Positions 37,436 to 45,815 of a stretch of DNA of 64,000 nt are shown here, one piece after another. The notes beneath the pieces are model-generated. The model searched no databases. It was not told the DNA's origin and saw only the letters and a program-made list of their open reading frames with translations. The stretch's first letter is position 1. The number at the start of each line of letters is the position of its first letter. Made by a program: the position numbers and the translations under genes. The stretch is taken from the NCBI GenBank assembly GCA_017948555.1, contig JAFMYY010000005.1, positions 124,001-188,000 on the forward strand, read 5' to 3'. This DNA is from Cesiribacteraceae bacterium YIM B00369 (GTDB taxonomy: Bacteria > Bacteroidota > Bacteroidia > Cytophagales > Cyclobacteriaceae).

Positions 37436-38104
37436 TTAATTTGTTTTTTGCTCATTAACGCGCTTCAGCGACGCAATAGTATTTATTGGATTTTCTGAAC
37501 TGAAAACAAAACTGCCTGCCACCAGAACATTAGCACCGCTCTCCAGTAACTGGTTTGCATTGGATAAAGAAACACCTCCGTCTATTTCAATCAGTGTTCC
37601 GGTTCCTCTTTCATCTATCATCCGGCGGAGGTCTTTTATTTTCTGATAGGTATACTCAATAAACTTCTGACCGCCAAAACCGGGATTAACAGACATAATA
37701 CATACAAGATCGATATCATGGATAACATCAGCAAGATGAGTAACACTGGTATGCGGGTTAAGGGCCACTCCTGCCCTGCAACCAAGGCTTTTGATCTGCT
37801 GCAGCACCCTGTGAAGATGGGTACAGGCTTCGTAATGAACAGTAATATTTTCAGCACCCGCCTTTTTGAAAGCTTCCAGATAATTTTCCGGTCTCTCTAT
37901 CATGAGGTGTACATCAAGCGGCTTTTTAGCATGCCTGTTAATGGCTTCCGTAACAGGAATCCCAAACGATATATTAGGGACAAAGCTTCCGTCCATAATA
38001 TCCACGTGTATCCAGTCTGCCTCACTTTGGTTTAGCATTTCAGTTTCCTTTTGGAGGTTTGCAAAGTCAGATGCTAAAACAGAAGGTGCTATTAATGGTT
38101 TCAT
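37436..38104 (-). CDS. rpe: ribulose-phosphate 3-epimerase
   Basis: 222 residues from the ATG at 38104. A longer frame opening at 38287 adds 61 residues of uncharacteristic sequence and is rejected because true Rpe starts with the strand IAPSVLASDFA right after the initiator. The TIM barrel carries the metal and catalytic residues: HVDIMDGSFVPNISFG (about 34-50), DVHLMI, VHYEA, MSVNPGFGGQKF and IDGGVS (catalytic Asp). It interconverts ribulose- and xylulose-5-phosphate in the pentose phosphate pathway. Cotranscribed with the TonB receptor. Confidence 0.96.
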   Translation of the reverse strand: MKPLIAPSVLASDFANLQKETEMLNQSEADWIHVDIMDGSFVPNISFGIPVTEAINRHAKKPLDVHLMIERPENYLEAFKKAGAENITVHYEACTHLHRVLQQIKSLGCRAGVALNPHTSVTHLADVIHDIDLVCIMSVNPGFGGQKFIEYTYQKIKDLRRMIDERGTGTLIEIDGGVSLSNANQLLESGANVLVAGSFVFSSENPINTIASLKRVNEQKTN

Positions 38105-38426
38105 GGGAAAAAATTCAGTATTTAAGTCGTAATGGTTAAACCCCTGGAACAGATTTAGGATAAGCTGTTCCAAATAGTTTTCAAATATATAAGAAAAAAG
38201 AAAGGAAAGCGCTTTGAGCCGGTGTAAACTTTGCCCTTTCGCCTTTTTATGCGACTTCTTTCCATTTTTAAGCCGGATCCCGGGCACAAAGGGATTGATT
38301 TGTTCCCTCCCGCAGAGTATTAAATGTGCGGGCCATGTCAGTTAAAGGTCTTTATATAATTCTTTACAAAAAATCCAAAAACTGCAGGACGTAAGGCACC
38401 TCTTCTACCCCACCTTCCGGTGCAAA
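38105..38426. other. gene-free stretch upstream of rpe
   Basis: 322 bases between the rpe start and the protease stop. It includes the rejected N-terminal extension of rpe. No RNA gene, repeat or strong terminator was recognised; it must hold the rpe promoter and the end of the protease transcript. Confidence 0.4.
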
Positions 38427-40055
38427 TCAATACCTGATAATTTTAAAAGGACTAATTTTCCCGTTATTGATAACTTCCAGGATATAAAATCCTTTCGGAA
38501 TATTCAGGAGGTCGACAACAAAGGTTTTTTCCCCGGACCGGAGGGGTGTTACCTTCCGGTTCTCAATAAAAGTTAAGCCGGCAGGAGTATATAATTTTAT
38601 ATAAGTATCCACGGCAGGCTGTTCGCTGAACTCCAGAAAGAGATGACCTTCCTGAACAGGATTAGGATAAATTTTTATATTATCACGACTGCGGATTTTT
38701 TCAATTGCCAGCAACTCACCCTCCATCAAAGGAAAAAATGGCTTACCCCAACCAAATACAGTGTCAGGGTTTGCGGCCTTACTTCCTGAGGATAAGATCA
38801 GCTCTCTTAGTTCCTTACTGCTTAGTTGTGGAAATGCCGCCCAGGCTGCTGCGGCGAAACCTGCAATTTGTGGAGCAGCATACGAGGTGCCATTCCCTGC
38901 AGTAAACCCGCCATTCTCGTTGGCTACGGTTGTTTTATAGCCTATAGCCACCACCTCCGGTTTTATTCTTCCATCAGCCGTTGGCCCTCTGGAGCTAAAA
39001 GATGCTATTTCTCCACCTTCCCTGATTGCCCCTACAGAAATAATACCTTTTGCATCAGCAGGTGTAACTATATATTTCCAGGCACTGCTTCCGGAGTTTC
39101 CTGCGCTTACCACCACTACTATCCCGCGTTCTGCGGCCATAGTTGCAGCCCTTGCAGATACGGTGGTATTTCCATCCAGGTCCCGGTAGGAATAGTTCAT
39201 TGCAGGGTCATCGAAGGTATTGTAGCCTAATGAGGCCGTAATAACATCAGTTCCCGCACTATCGGCCCATTCTGCTCCCAGCAACCAGTTGTATTCTTCA
39301 ATTAAATATTCTGAACTTACATCCTCCGTAACCGCAAGTAAAAATTCAGCCATTGGAGCTGTACCAATAAAATTTGCAGAGTCTATGGCAGCAATTGTGG
39401 AAAGTGCCTTTGTACCATGGGTACTGTAGCGGAAAACATCGGTGGAGGATGTAGTAAAATCATGCTGACCTATAAGCTTTCCTTCATCGAAAAAGTGACT
39501 GAAATAAGGAAGCTCATCTACAGCCAGGAAGCCTCCATCTAAAATGGCAATTAGTTTTCCTTCACCGGTAAAACCTTTTGCCTGCATTTGGGGAACGCCT
39601 AAAATTGTATTCTGGTGATTTTCCGGCGGGCTTAGCTGAGCACTCAGGCGTAACGATCTTTTCTTTCTTTGGCTTTGCCCGTCAGACAGTTTTGTCCCCG
39701 GGGCCACAAACACCACAGAATCTACTTTGGGAAGCAGCTCAATTCTTTTTAAGTCAGCTGCATTGGCTTCAATAAGAGCTGCATTAAACCAGCGGGACCT
39801 GTAAAAAACTTTTCCACCTGCACTTTTCACCTCTTCCACATAAGCTTCGCTTACCGGAAGATCTTCCTCAGACAGTAAAATTCCCTGTTTGCTTCGCCGC
39901 TCCAGTGCTCTTGGAGAAAGAAAAGCTTCCGGCTGCTCCAGAGACCAGGTATTATTTTCTTTATCACTGAAAAAAACCATGTAACGGTTCGTTCCCTGAG
40001 CCTGCAAACATAGCGGAAACAGTAATGGAACAAAAAATATTAAAAAACGATGCAT
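38427..40055 (-). CDS. subtilisin-like S8 protease with T9SS sorting domain
   Basis: 542 residues. Signal peptide (1-19), an inhibitor-I9-like propeptide (about 25-120), then the S8 catalytic domain with D173 (IAILDGGF), H213 (STHGTKALS), N320 (VSAGNSG) and S391 (NGTSYAAPQIAGF), the intact Asp-His-Ser triad. The last 85 residues (from IKIYPNPVQEGHLFLEF, about 455) are a type-A T9SS sorting domain, so the enzyme is exported and probably attached to the cell surface or released. It is encoded 1 nt after a lipoprotein gene, itself overlapping mnmA. Confidence 0.95.
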   Translation of the reverse strand: MHRFLIFFVPLLFPLCLQAQGTNRYMVFFSDKENNTWSLEQPEAFLSPRALERRSKQGILLSEEDLPVSEAYVEEVKSAGGKVFYRSRWFNAALIEANAADLKRIELLPKVDSVVFVAPGTKLSDGQSQRKKRSLRLSAQLSPPENHQNTILGVPQMQAKGFTGEGKLIAILDGGFLAVDELPYFSHFFDEGKLIGQHDFTTSSTDVFRYSTHGTKALSTIAAIDSANFIGTAPMAEFLLAVTEDVSSEYLIEEYNWLLGAEWADSAGTDVITASLGYNTFDDPAMNYSYRDLDGNTTVSARAATMAAERGIVVVVSAGNSGSSAWKYIVTPADAKGIISVGAIREGGEIASFSSRGPTADGRIKPEVVAIGYKTTVANENGGFTAGNGTSYAAPQIAGFAAAAWAAFPQLSSKELRELILSSGSKAANPDTVFGWGKPFFPLMEGELLAIEKIRSRDNIKIYPNPVQEGHLFLEFSEQPAVDTYIKLYTPAGLTFIENRKVTPLRSGEKTFVVDLLNIPKGFYILEVINNGKISPFKIIRY

Positions 40056-40056
40056 T

Positions 40057-40770
40057 CTATTCCTTTCCGTATGCTTTGAGTTTTAACTCCTGCAGCAATC
40101 CCGAGGTTATTATTCCCTGACCTATACAATCAGGATTGGCACAATAATTAATATTCTGAATAATTTTATAAACAGGGCCGATATTAAGACTGTAAACCTC
40201 TTTATTAATTTCCTTTCTCACTATCTCATCCTGAATATTACGCTGCAGAACCGTTAAAGTATTACTGAATACAGTATCGTAAAGTGAAAATGGCCTTCCC
40301 ACATCTATCATTTTAAAATTGTCTGCCAGTGAAGAATTAAGAAGGTTACTATCCCAGGTTTTTCCTTCTGCCACAGGAAAAACGAGCTTCAGCAAAGGAA
40401 TATTATTATTCAGCTCTATTGCCTGATAGTTGTTTCTCCTTATATGATAAACGGAATCCAGCTGCCAGGTGCTTTGGACTGATACTCTTTTTAACCTTTC
40501 CATTATAAAAGTAGTATCCCCTTCCTGGTTCAGATAATTATCAGCAATCCGTTCCTTTATTTCATAAACCAGGGTGTCGTTTTCAGATGCAAAATTATAA
40601 TTGATCTGGAATACATCGTAGGTTCTGTACAATCCCTGCGACAAAGGGTAGTAATCCATCCCTGTCCGGGATGGATCTGCTTCCACTAATACCTTTTCGC
40701 AGGAAATTGCTGAAATGGCCAGTAATACTGGTATAATCAGGCTGAAGCGATTAATTGTGTGCCATTGCAT
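40057..40770 (-). CDS. lipoprotein of unknown function
   Basis: 237 residues. A lipobox (LLAISAISC, Cys at about 24) marks it as a lipoprotein, followed by EKVLVEADPSRTG. The rest is a beta-rich domain with repeated strands (YPLSQGLYRTYDVFQINYNF, TWQLDSVYHIRR, VFPVAEGKTWDSN) and two Cys residues near the end (NYCANPDCIGQ) that could form a disulfide or bind metal. No family was recognised. The start overlaps the 3' end of mnmA by 20 nt, and the stop is 1 nt before the protease start, so mnmA-lipoprotein-protease is one transcript. Confidence 0.82.
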   Translation of the reverse strand: MQWHTINRFSLIIPVLLAISAISCEKVLVEADPSRTGMDYYPLSQGLYRTYDVFQINYNFASENDTLVYEIKERIADNYLNQEGDTTFIMERLKRVSVQSTWQLDSVYHIRRNNYQAIELNNNIPLLKLVFPVAEGKTWDSNLLNSSLADNFKMIDVGRPFSLYDTVFSNTLTVLQRNIQDEIVRKEINKEVYSLNIGPVYKIIQNINYCANPDCIGQGIITSGLLQELKLKAYGKE

Positions 40771-41890
40771 GTTTTTGTTGTTCCTGTTTAAAGCTTTTAG
40801 ATATCCAGCCTCCTCCCACTACATCGTCACCCTCATAAAAGACTGCAGCCTGCCCCGGAGCTATTGCATGAACTCCCTTACCAAAGAAAACCTTCATGGT
40901 ATCGCCTGCCTGTTCTATTACGGCCGGAGTACCTGGATCATTATATCTTACTTTGGTAACTGTATCTAACCTGTTACTGTCGAGCATAGCATATTTGCCC
41001 ATTACCAGCTGGTTTACATACATTCCATCACGGCTTAATTCATCAAAAGTTCCCAAAACCACTTCGTTGGAATCCTTCCTGATCTCTACAACAAACACAG
41101 GATAACCTAAGGCTATTCCGAGCCCTTTGCGTTGCCCTACAGTATAAAAAGGGTAGCCCTCATGCTGCCCCACAACAGTACCATCTTCAAGCACAAAATT
41201 TCCACCTGCAACCTTCTCCTGCAGCCCGTCTACCCTGCGCTTCAGAAACCCCCTGTAGTCATTATCAGGAACAAAACAGATTTCATAAGATTCAGATTTT
41301 GAAACGAGCTCTACAAAGCCCCGCTCCATAGCCATTTCCCTGATTTGAGTTTTGGTAAGGTGCCCGAGCGGAAAAAGGGTGCGGCTGAGACTTTCCTGCG
41401 ACACGCCCCATAAGGCATAGGACTGGTCTTTATTTTTATCGAAACCCCTGCTGATGACATACCTGCCGTTTTCCTGCCGGAGGTTGGCATAATGGCCTGT
41501 GGCTATATAGTCGCAGCCCAGTTTATCTGCTCTCCTGAGGAGTGCATCCCATTTAATGTGGGTATTGCAAAGCACACATGGGTTTGGTGTGCGGCCAGCG
41601 ATATATTCGTTCGTAAAATGATCAATTACATAATCGCCAAATTCATTCCGGATATCTAATATGTAATGAGGAAACCCAAGGCTTACGGCAATATTCCGTG
41701 CATCATTAATTGAATCCAGACTACAGCAGCCTGTTTCTTTTTTACCTTTTGCTGAGCCTGATGATGCATAATCCCAGGTTTTCATGGTCATACCTATTAC
41801 TTCATATCCTTGCTCATGAAGTAAAACAGCGGCTAATGAACTGTCAATGCCACCGCTCATGGCTACTAAAACTCTTCCTTTTTTACTCAT
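40751..41890 (-). CDS. mnmA: tRNA-specific 2-thiouridylase MnmA
   Basis: 379 residues, the usual length. It thiolates the wobble uridine (U34) of tRNA Lys, Glu and Gln. The PP-loop is SGGIDS (12-17), the catalytic cysteine pair is C105 (NPCVLCN) and C205 (YEICFVPDN), and QSYAL (about 156-160) and GQRKGLGIA are the conserved substrate loops. The C-terminal beta-barrel carries YNDPGTPA and APGQAAVFYEGD. It opens the three-gene transcript with the lipoprotein and the protease; no functional link is implied. Confidence 0.97.
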   Translation of the reverse strand: MSKKGRVLVAMSGGIDSSLAAVLLHEQGYEVIGMTMKTWDYASSGSAKGKKETGCCSLDSINDARNIAVSLGFPHYILDIRNEFGDYVIDHFTNEYIAGRTPNPCVLCNTHIKWDALLRRADKLGCDYIATGHYANLRQENGRYVISRGFDKNKDQSYALWGVSQESLSRTLFPLGHLTKTQIREMAMERGFVELVSKSESYEICFVPDNDYRGFLKRRVDGLQEKVAGGNFVLEDGTVVGQHEGYPFYTVGQRKGLGIALGYPVFVVEIRKDSNEVVLGTFDELSRDGMYVNQLVMGKYAMLDSNRLDTVTKVRYNDPGTPAVIEQAGDTMKVFFGKGVHAIAPGQAAVFYEGDDVVGGGWISKSFKQEQQKHAMAHN

Positions 41891-41955
41891 AATTCCGTGA
41901 TTTCGCAGGGTTCAAAGCCCTGTTTACACATTTATTTATATATGTAATAATACAA

Positions 41956-41987
41956 AAAGGAAGAAACAATCATTCGCTTCTTCCTTT
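41956..41987 (-). terminator. intrinsic terminator of the 81-aa gene
   Basis: A 10-bp stem (41956-41965 with 41978-41987) with a 12-nt loop, T-rich on the minus-strand side, 33 nt past the stop of the 42020 gene. Confidence 0.65.
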
Positions 41988-42019
41988 GTTTTATTTCAGA
42001 TTTTATAACCTGTGTAATT

Positions 42020-42265
42020 TTAAGAAATAGATTCCCTTACCTTTTTAGTGTATTCACGTAAGGCTGTTTTAAAATCTTTACCTTCCTTATCCATTTGGTC
42101 CTTAATATAAATGGCAGCAAGTACATGGGTAAGTTGTTCTCCAACATCATCACCTCCCACTTCAATTAAGGTACAGCATTCCCGTTCCACAATTTCTTCT
42201 TCAACTGCCATCAATTGATCAATGGAAGCGTTTTCCACCAGGTTTTTAATTACAGGTATTTTCAT
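42020..42265 (-). CDS. small acidic protein (DUF6952-like)
   Basis: 81 residues, acidic and helical: MKIPVIKNLVENASIDQLMA at the start, then EEIVERECCTLIEVGGDDVG and a Lys/Glu-rich C-terminus (KTALREYTKKVRESIS). It resembles, from memory, the DUF6952 family found beside thioredoxin and peroxiredoxin genes in Bacteroidota. That fits the thioredoxin gene 222 nt upstream on the same strand. Two adjacent cysteines (near 30) might be redox-active. Function not established. Confidence 0.75.
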   Translation of the reverse strand: MKIPVIKNLVENASIDQLMAVEEEIVERECCTLIEVGGDDVGEQLTHVLAAIYIKDQMDKEGKDFKTALREYTKKVRESIS

Positions 42266-42487
42266 ATTGCTCTTAATATTTTCTTTTAACAGGTTTTCAA
42301 AAGAATGTTAACCCTTATATAGTAACGAACCTTAAACTTTAATCAGGAACCTGCCTGTACAGAAGCAGGGGTTGATCATATAACAATAACATCCCCCGGC
42401 TTTCCCGATATTATGGGAAAGAATAAAAATCCGGCAGGCGAAAAGCATGCAAGCTTCCATATCGAAAGAAAGCAGCCTTCTCCTTTG

Positions 42488-42802
42488 TTAAAGTTTTTCA
42501 ATAAGGCTTACAACGGCCTCTTCTTTATTAGTGGCAACCCCATCTACCAATTCTCCATTTTCAAAAATGGCGAAATACGGCAGGCTGCTAACTCCTGCAG
42601 CTTTTCGTGCTTCTGGATTTTTCTCAGCATTTACATCAAGAAATATCAAACCGCTGTATTTTTCATCGTTCGATATCCTTTTATATTTAGGAGCAAACAA
42701 CCTGCAGCTACCGCACCAGTCGGCAAAATACTTTACCACTACCTTGTTGTTCTCTTTTATTTTTGATTCAAATTCGTTGTCAGTTACCAGTTCAACAGCC
42801 AT
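42488..42802 (-). CDS. thioredoxin-family protein
   Basis: 104 residues, the size of thioredoxin. The active site is WCGSC (C30 and C33) in FADWCGSCRLF, differing from the canonical WCGPC by Ser in place of Pro, a change that raises the redox potential in model thioredoxins. The cis-Pro loop VSSLPYF (about 74-80) is present. Cytoplasmic, no signal peptide. It is likely a disulfide reductase or an oxidative-stress thioredoxin, probably acting with the adjacent acidic protein. Confidence 0.9.
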   Translation of the reverse strand: MAVELVTDNEFESKIKENNKVVVKYFADWCGSCRLFAPKYKRISNDEKYSGLIFLDVNAEKNPEARKAAGVSSLPYFAIFENGELVDGVATNKEEAVVSLIEKL

Positions 42803-43132
42803 AATTAAAAAGTTTTTTTTACAAATATACAGGAGGAAATTAAAATTTACAGGATTTCATTAATGAAAATCCTTTTAACCTCCCACCTGAAGAACAACCT
42901 CCTGTAACCGAAATGGTTATTTTTTTCTAAAACAGTTTTATTTTTACATTTAACAGTCAGGCAAATTAGCAACATACAAAAGAATCCGGATGATTCAGCC
43001 AGCAAAAACTTTCGTTTGTGCTTTTTCTGTTCCTGAAGCTAAAGCAGGACATTATCAATATAAGAAAAAAACATACTTCTGGAAAAAGAGCTTCCTTTTT
43101 CTCATCTTTGCGCCCGACCAGATAAAATTAAT
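42803..43132. other. divergent intergenic region
   Basis: 330 bases between the divergent thioredoxin and TrpF-like starts. AT-rich with poly-T and poly-A tracts on both sides; both promoters must lie here. No RNA gene or repeat was seen. Confidence 0.4.
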
Positions 43133-43765
43133 ATGGCTTTAGAAACTTTTGTAAAGGTAGGCAAAGTAAATAACCTGAGCGATGCGCGATATTGTGCGGG
43201 AATGGGTGTTGATGTTATAGGCTTTAACCTTGTTCCGGGCACAGAAAATTATGTAGCTCCTGAAAAATACACGGAAATCACCGAATGGCTGGCGGGAGTG
43301 GATTTTGCCGGTGAATTTGAAGGAGTTACTGCCGAAGTAATTATGGAACAGCTTAAACAGTATGATGTTCAGTACATCCAGATAAATAATCCTGAACTTA
43401 TTCCAGCCTTGTCCATACAGGCTGTTCCAGTTATTTTAAAGGTAGATATGGACCTGAATAAGGATATGGAACAAATAAAATCAACAATAGAGCAGTTCCA
43501 TTCAGGAGTTGAATATTTTCTGTTTGAAAATGAACAGGATAGTTTTGATGAAGCCATTCAGGCGCAGCTTTTGGAGCTTGCCAAAGCTTATCCTGTGCTT
43601 TTAGGCTATGGGGTTACAACCAGTAATGTAACAGACCTTGTGCATCAGTCAGAAATCAGGGGTATTGCCTTGCTTGGAGAAGAAGAAATAAGAGCCGGCT
43701 ACAAAGATTTTGACAAATTAGCTGAAATTCTCGAACTGCTCGAGGTAGATGAGTTTGGCGGTTAA
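43133..43765 (+). CDS. TrpF-like TIM-barrel protein lacking the catalytic residues
   Basis: 210 residues with the TrpF (phosphoribosylanthranilate isomerase) strand pattern: VKVGKVNNLSDARYCAGMGV (7-26) matches KxCGITxxxDAxxAxxxGA and VIGF follows. But the catalytic Cys of K-x-C-G is Gly here (position 10), the GG phosphate loop is YG (GYGVTTSNV), and the second phosphate motif SSGVE reads LLGEEEIRAG. The active-site Asp is not in its usual GLLxDS context. It is therefore a derived TrpF homologue that probably lost isomerase activity and may have a different ligand. It sits away from any trp gene, and its end overlaps a glycosyltransferase gene. Confidence 0.8.
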   Translation: MALETFVKVGKVNNLSDARYCAGMGVDVIGFNLVPGTENYVAPEKYTEITEWLAGVDFAGEFEGVTAEVIMEQLKQYDVQYIQINNPELIPALSIQAVPVILKVDMDLNKDMEQIKSTIEQFHSGVEYFLFENEQDSFDEAIQAQLLELAKAYPVLLGYGVTTSNVTDLVHQSEIRGIALLGEEEIRAGYKDFDKLAEILELLEVDEFGG

Positions 43766-45134
43766 GCAACTATTTCCTTTAACTTTCAGTCATTTCATGA
43801 TCAATCGTCCCGACAACCACTATACTTATATGTTTGGTGGTTTATTTTTGCTGCATGCTTTTGCTTTATTGTACCTGGCTTCAGCTCCCCGGTTCAGCAC
43901 TTCATATGAGAACGAGATTATAGAAGTAGCTTCCCGAATGGCCGCAACAGGGGAATGGGGAATTCCACGTTTAGAATCAGGCGAAGCCATTTACCCCATC
44001 CCTCCTCTTGCATATTGGTTTTCGGCTGCCGGGCACTGGCTATTACCCGGGAGCCGTTTAGGGTATCGCCTTTTTTCTATAATTGCGCACCTCCTGGGTT
44101 TCTGCGGATTTTTTTACGTTACAGCCAGATCCCTTGATGCCCGGACTTCTTTTTACAGCAGCTGTATAATTGCTTCAGGGATGCTGGTAACCTGGCAGGC
44201 CCAGTCCGCTACGCCTGAAAGTTTGGGGGCTTTATTTATTTGTGCTGCTTTAGCGGGCTTTTATCTTTACCTTACAACGGCTGAAAACAAGTACTTCTGG
44301 CTTATATATCTCAGCCTTGCCGCAGCGCTGCTTTCAAAAGGTTTGGTGGCTGTAATCCTGCCTCTTATCATTCTTGTTATTTACCTGATGTTCAGGATAA
44401 AAATGAATGCCGCTAACCTGAAGAAAATTCAGATAGGAAAAGGTCTTTTATTGTCTTTTATGCTTGGGCTGCCCTGGTTTCTGTACGCTGCAATCGCCGA
44501 CAACAGCGACTGGATTCTCCATTTTGCCGACAGTATTCACTGGCTGCAAAAATCTTCTCCCCGGGCTCAGGATGGAGCATTTTACCTGCCATTCATTTTT
44601 ATAATTATTACATTAATTCCTTTTGGTTTTTTCCTGCCGAAATCATTTGGCTACAGCTGGAAATTCAGGCACAGGAAATCATTTATGCTTCTGTCGGCTA
44701 TAAGCCTCCTTGTCTTTTTACTGTTTTTTGCCTTTTCGGAGAGCTTTCTTCCCGACTCACTCTTACCAGCCATTCCTTTTGCCGCAGTCCTGATAGCATA
44801 TCAGTTAAGCCAGCTGAATGGACGGCCTCTAAGTAAAATGAGGATGTATATAGGTGTGGGTGGAATTATTGCAATGGCTGTTTTTTTGCCAATGGTACTG
44901 TTTTACGCTTTGAACGAAGGTATGGGAGAAGGAACGGAGAGACTATATTATATTATTATGCTTGCGGTTCTTCCTGCAGGATCTTTAATTGCCTTACTGC
45001 TGTGGCAAATGAAAAGGACAGATGAAGGTATGATTGTATTAACCATAACTTATATGAGTCTGCAGCTGTTTCTGATACAGGCCGGAGTTCACTTTGGATT
45101 CCTGAGAGTGTACCTGTTGCAGGTAATCAGCTAA
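43749..45134 (+). CDS. GT39/ArnT-like membrane glycosyltransferase
   Basis: 461 residues with about 11-12 hydrophobic helices. The N-terminal periplasmic loop carries the family pattern: an acidic pair in SYENEIIEVA, then GEWGIPRLESGEAIYPIPPL, matching the DE..YA...R.M...GDW..PRL.....EKPPL layout of dolichyl/undecaprenyl-phosphate-sugar transferases. It transfers a sugar from a lipid carrier to lipid A, protein or another surface acceptor on the periplasmic side. The ATG at 43749 overlaps the TrpF-like gene by 17 nt; a second ATG at 43797, just after that gene's stop, is equally plausible. Confidence 0.85.
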   Translation: MSLAVKQLFPLTFSHFMINRPDNHYTYMFGGLFLLHAFALLYLASAPRFSTSYENEIIEVASRMAATGEWGIPRLESGEAIYPIPPLAYWFSAAGHWLLPGSRLGYRLFSIIAHLLGFCGFFYVTARSLDARTSFYSSCIIASGMLVTWQAQSATPESLGALFICAALAGFYLYLTTAENKYFWLIYLSLAAALLSKGLVAVILPLIILVIYLMFRIKMNAANLKKIQIGKGLLLSFMLGLPWFLYAAIADNSDWILHFADSIHWLQKSSPRAQDGAFYLPFIFIIITLIPFGFFLPKSFGYSWKFRHRKSFMLLSAISLLVFLLFFAFSESFLPDSLLPAIPFAAVLIAYQLSQLNGRPLSKMRMYIGVGGIIAMAVFLPMVLFYALNEGMGEGTERLYYIIMLAVLPAGSLIALLLWQMKRTDEGMIVLTITYMSLQLFLIQAGVHFGFLRVYLLQVIS

Positions 45135-45135
45135 T

Positions 45136-45163
45136 AAAAAGAGGGATTTTCATCCCTCTTTTT
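45136..45163. terminator. bidirectional terminator
   Basis: A 12-bp stem (45136-45147 with 45152-45163) with a 4-nt loop, between the glycosyltransferase (+) and trmB (-), overlapping the end of trmB. Confidence 0.88.
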
Positions 45164-45815
45164 GTTTATGGAAGCGGCAGCGAAGGTAATTTATTTTCTT
45201 CCCCTCCTTTAACCACCGCTTTTCGTATGTGGTTTGAATGCCATAATGCTCCTCCAGCATAGGGCTTTCATACAAGTCCGTAGTATAAGCAAGTTCTGTT
45301 ACAGGGAATTGCTGAAGCATTTCCATAGTAAAGTCAAAAAAAGGACGATCATCAGTTTTTAAATGAAAAATGCCACCGTCCACCAACATATTCCGGTATA
45401 ATGAAAGGTAACGCGGATGGGTAAGCCTGCGTCTTTCGTCCCGGTCACGGGGCCTGGGGTCAGGAAAAGTGATCCATAGCTCACTTAATTCATTTTCTGC
45501 AATAAAATTTTCAATAGTCAGGATCTGAGCCCTGAGGAAAGCTACATTTTCTAAACCTTCCTCCTCTGCCGTTGTACTGCCGTACCAGATTCTGGATCCT
45601 TTAATATCAACACCTATATAATTCCTCTCGGGGAACCTTTGAGCTAATCCAATGGTATAATCACCTTTTCCGCAGGCAAGTTCTACAATTATGGGGTTTG
45701 AGTTCCGGAAGAACTCTGACCAATTTCCTTTAATGCTATCGTAAATCTCTTTACCTGGTTCTACTATATTATTACGCTCCGCGTTATCGGCAAATCTTTT
45801 GAGCTTATTCCTCAC
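45150..45815 (-). CDS. trmB: tRNA (guanine-N7)-methyltransferase
   Basis: 221 residues. It methylates G46 of tRNA. The SAM-binding motif is VELACGKGDYTIGLA (about 44-58), and the TrmB signature FPDPRPRDRDERRRLTHPRY (about 119-138) is close to FPDPWPKKRHxKRRL. The start is GTG, overlapping the folC stop (TAGTG), so translation is coupled. It is the last gene of the large minus-strand cluster. Confidence 0.96.
   Translation of the reverse strand: MRNKLKRFADNAERNNIVEPGKEIYDSIKGNWSEFFRNSNPIIVELACGKGDYTIGLAQRFPERNYIGVDIKGSRIWYGSTTAEEEGLENVAFLRAQILTIENFIAENELSELWITFPDPRPRDRDERRRLTHPRYLSLYRNMLVDGGIFHLKTDDRPFFDFTMEMLQQFPVTELAYTTDLYESPMLEEHYGIQTTYEKRWLKEGKKINYLRCRFHKQKEG

Noticed and set aside
38105-38287. 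61-residue N-terminal extension of rpe
   Set aside because: Rpe begins at the IAPSVL strand; the extension has no resemblance to the family and would displace the barrel start.
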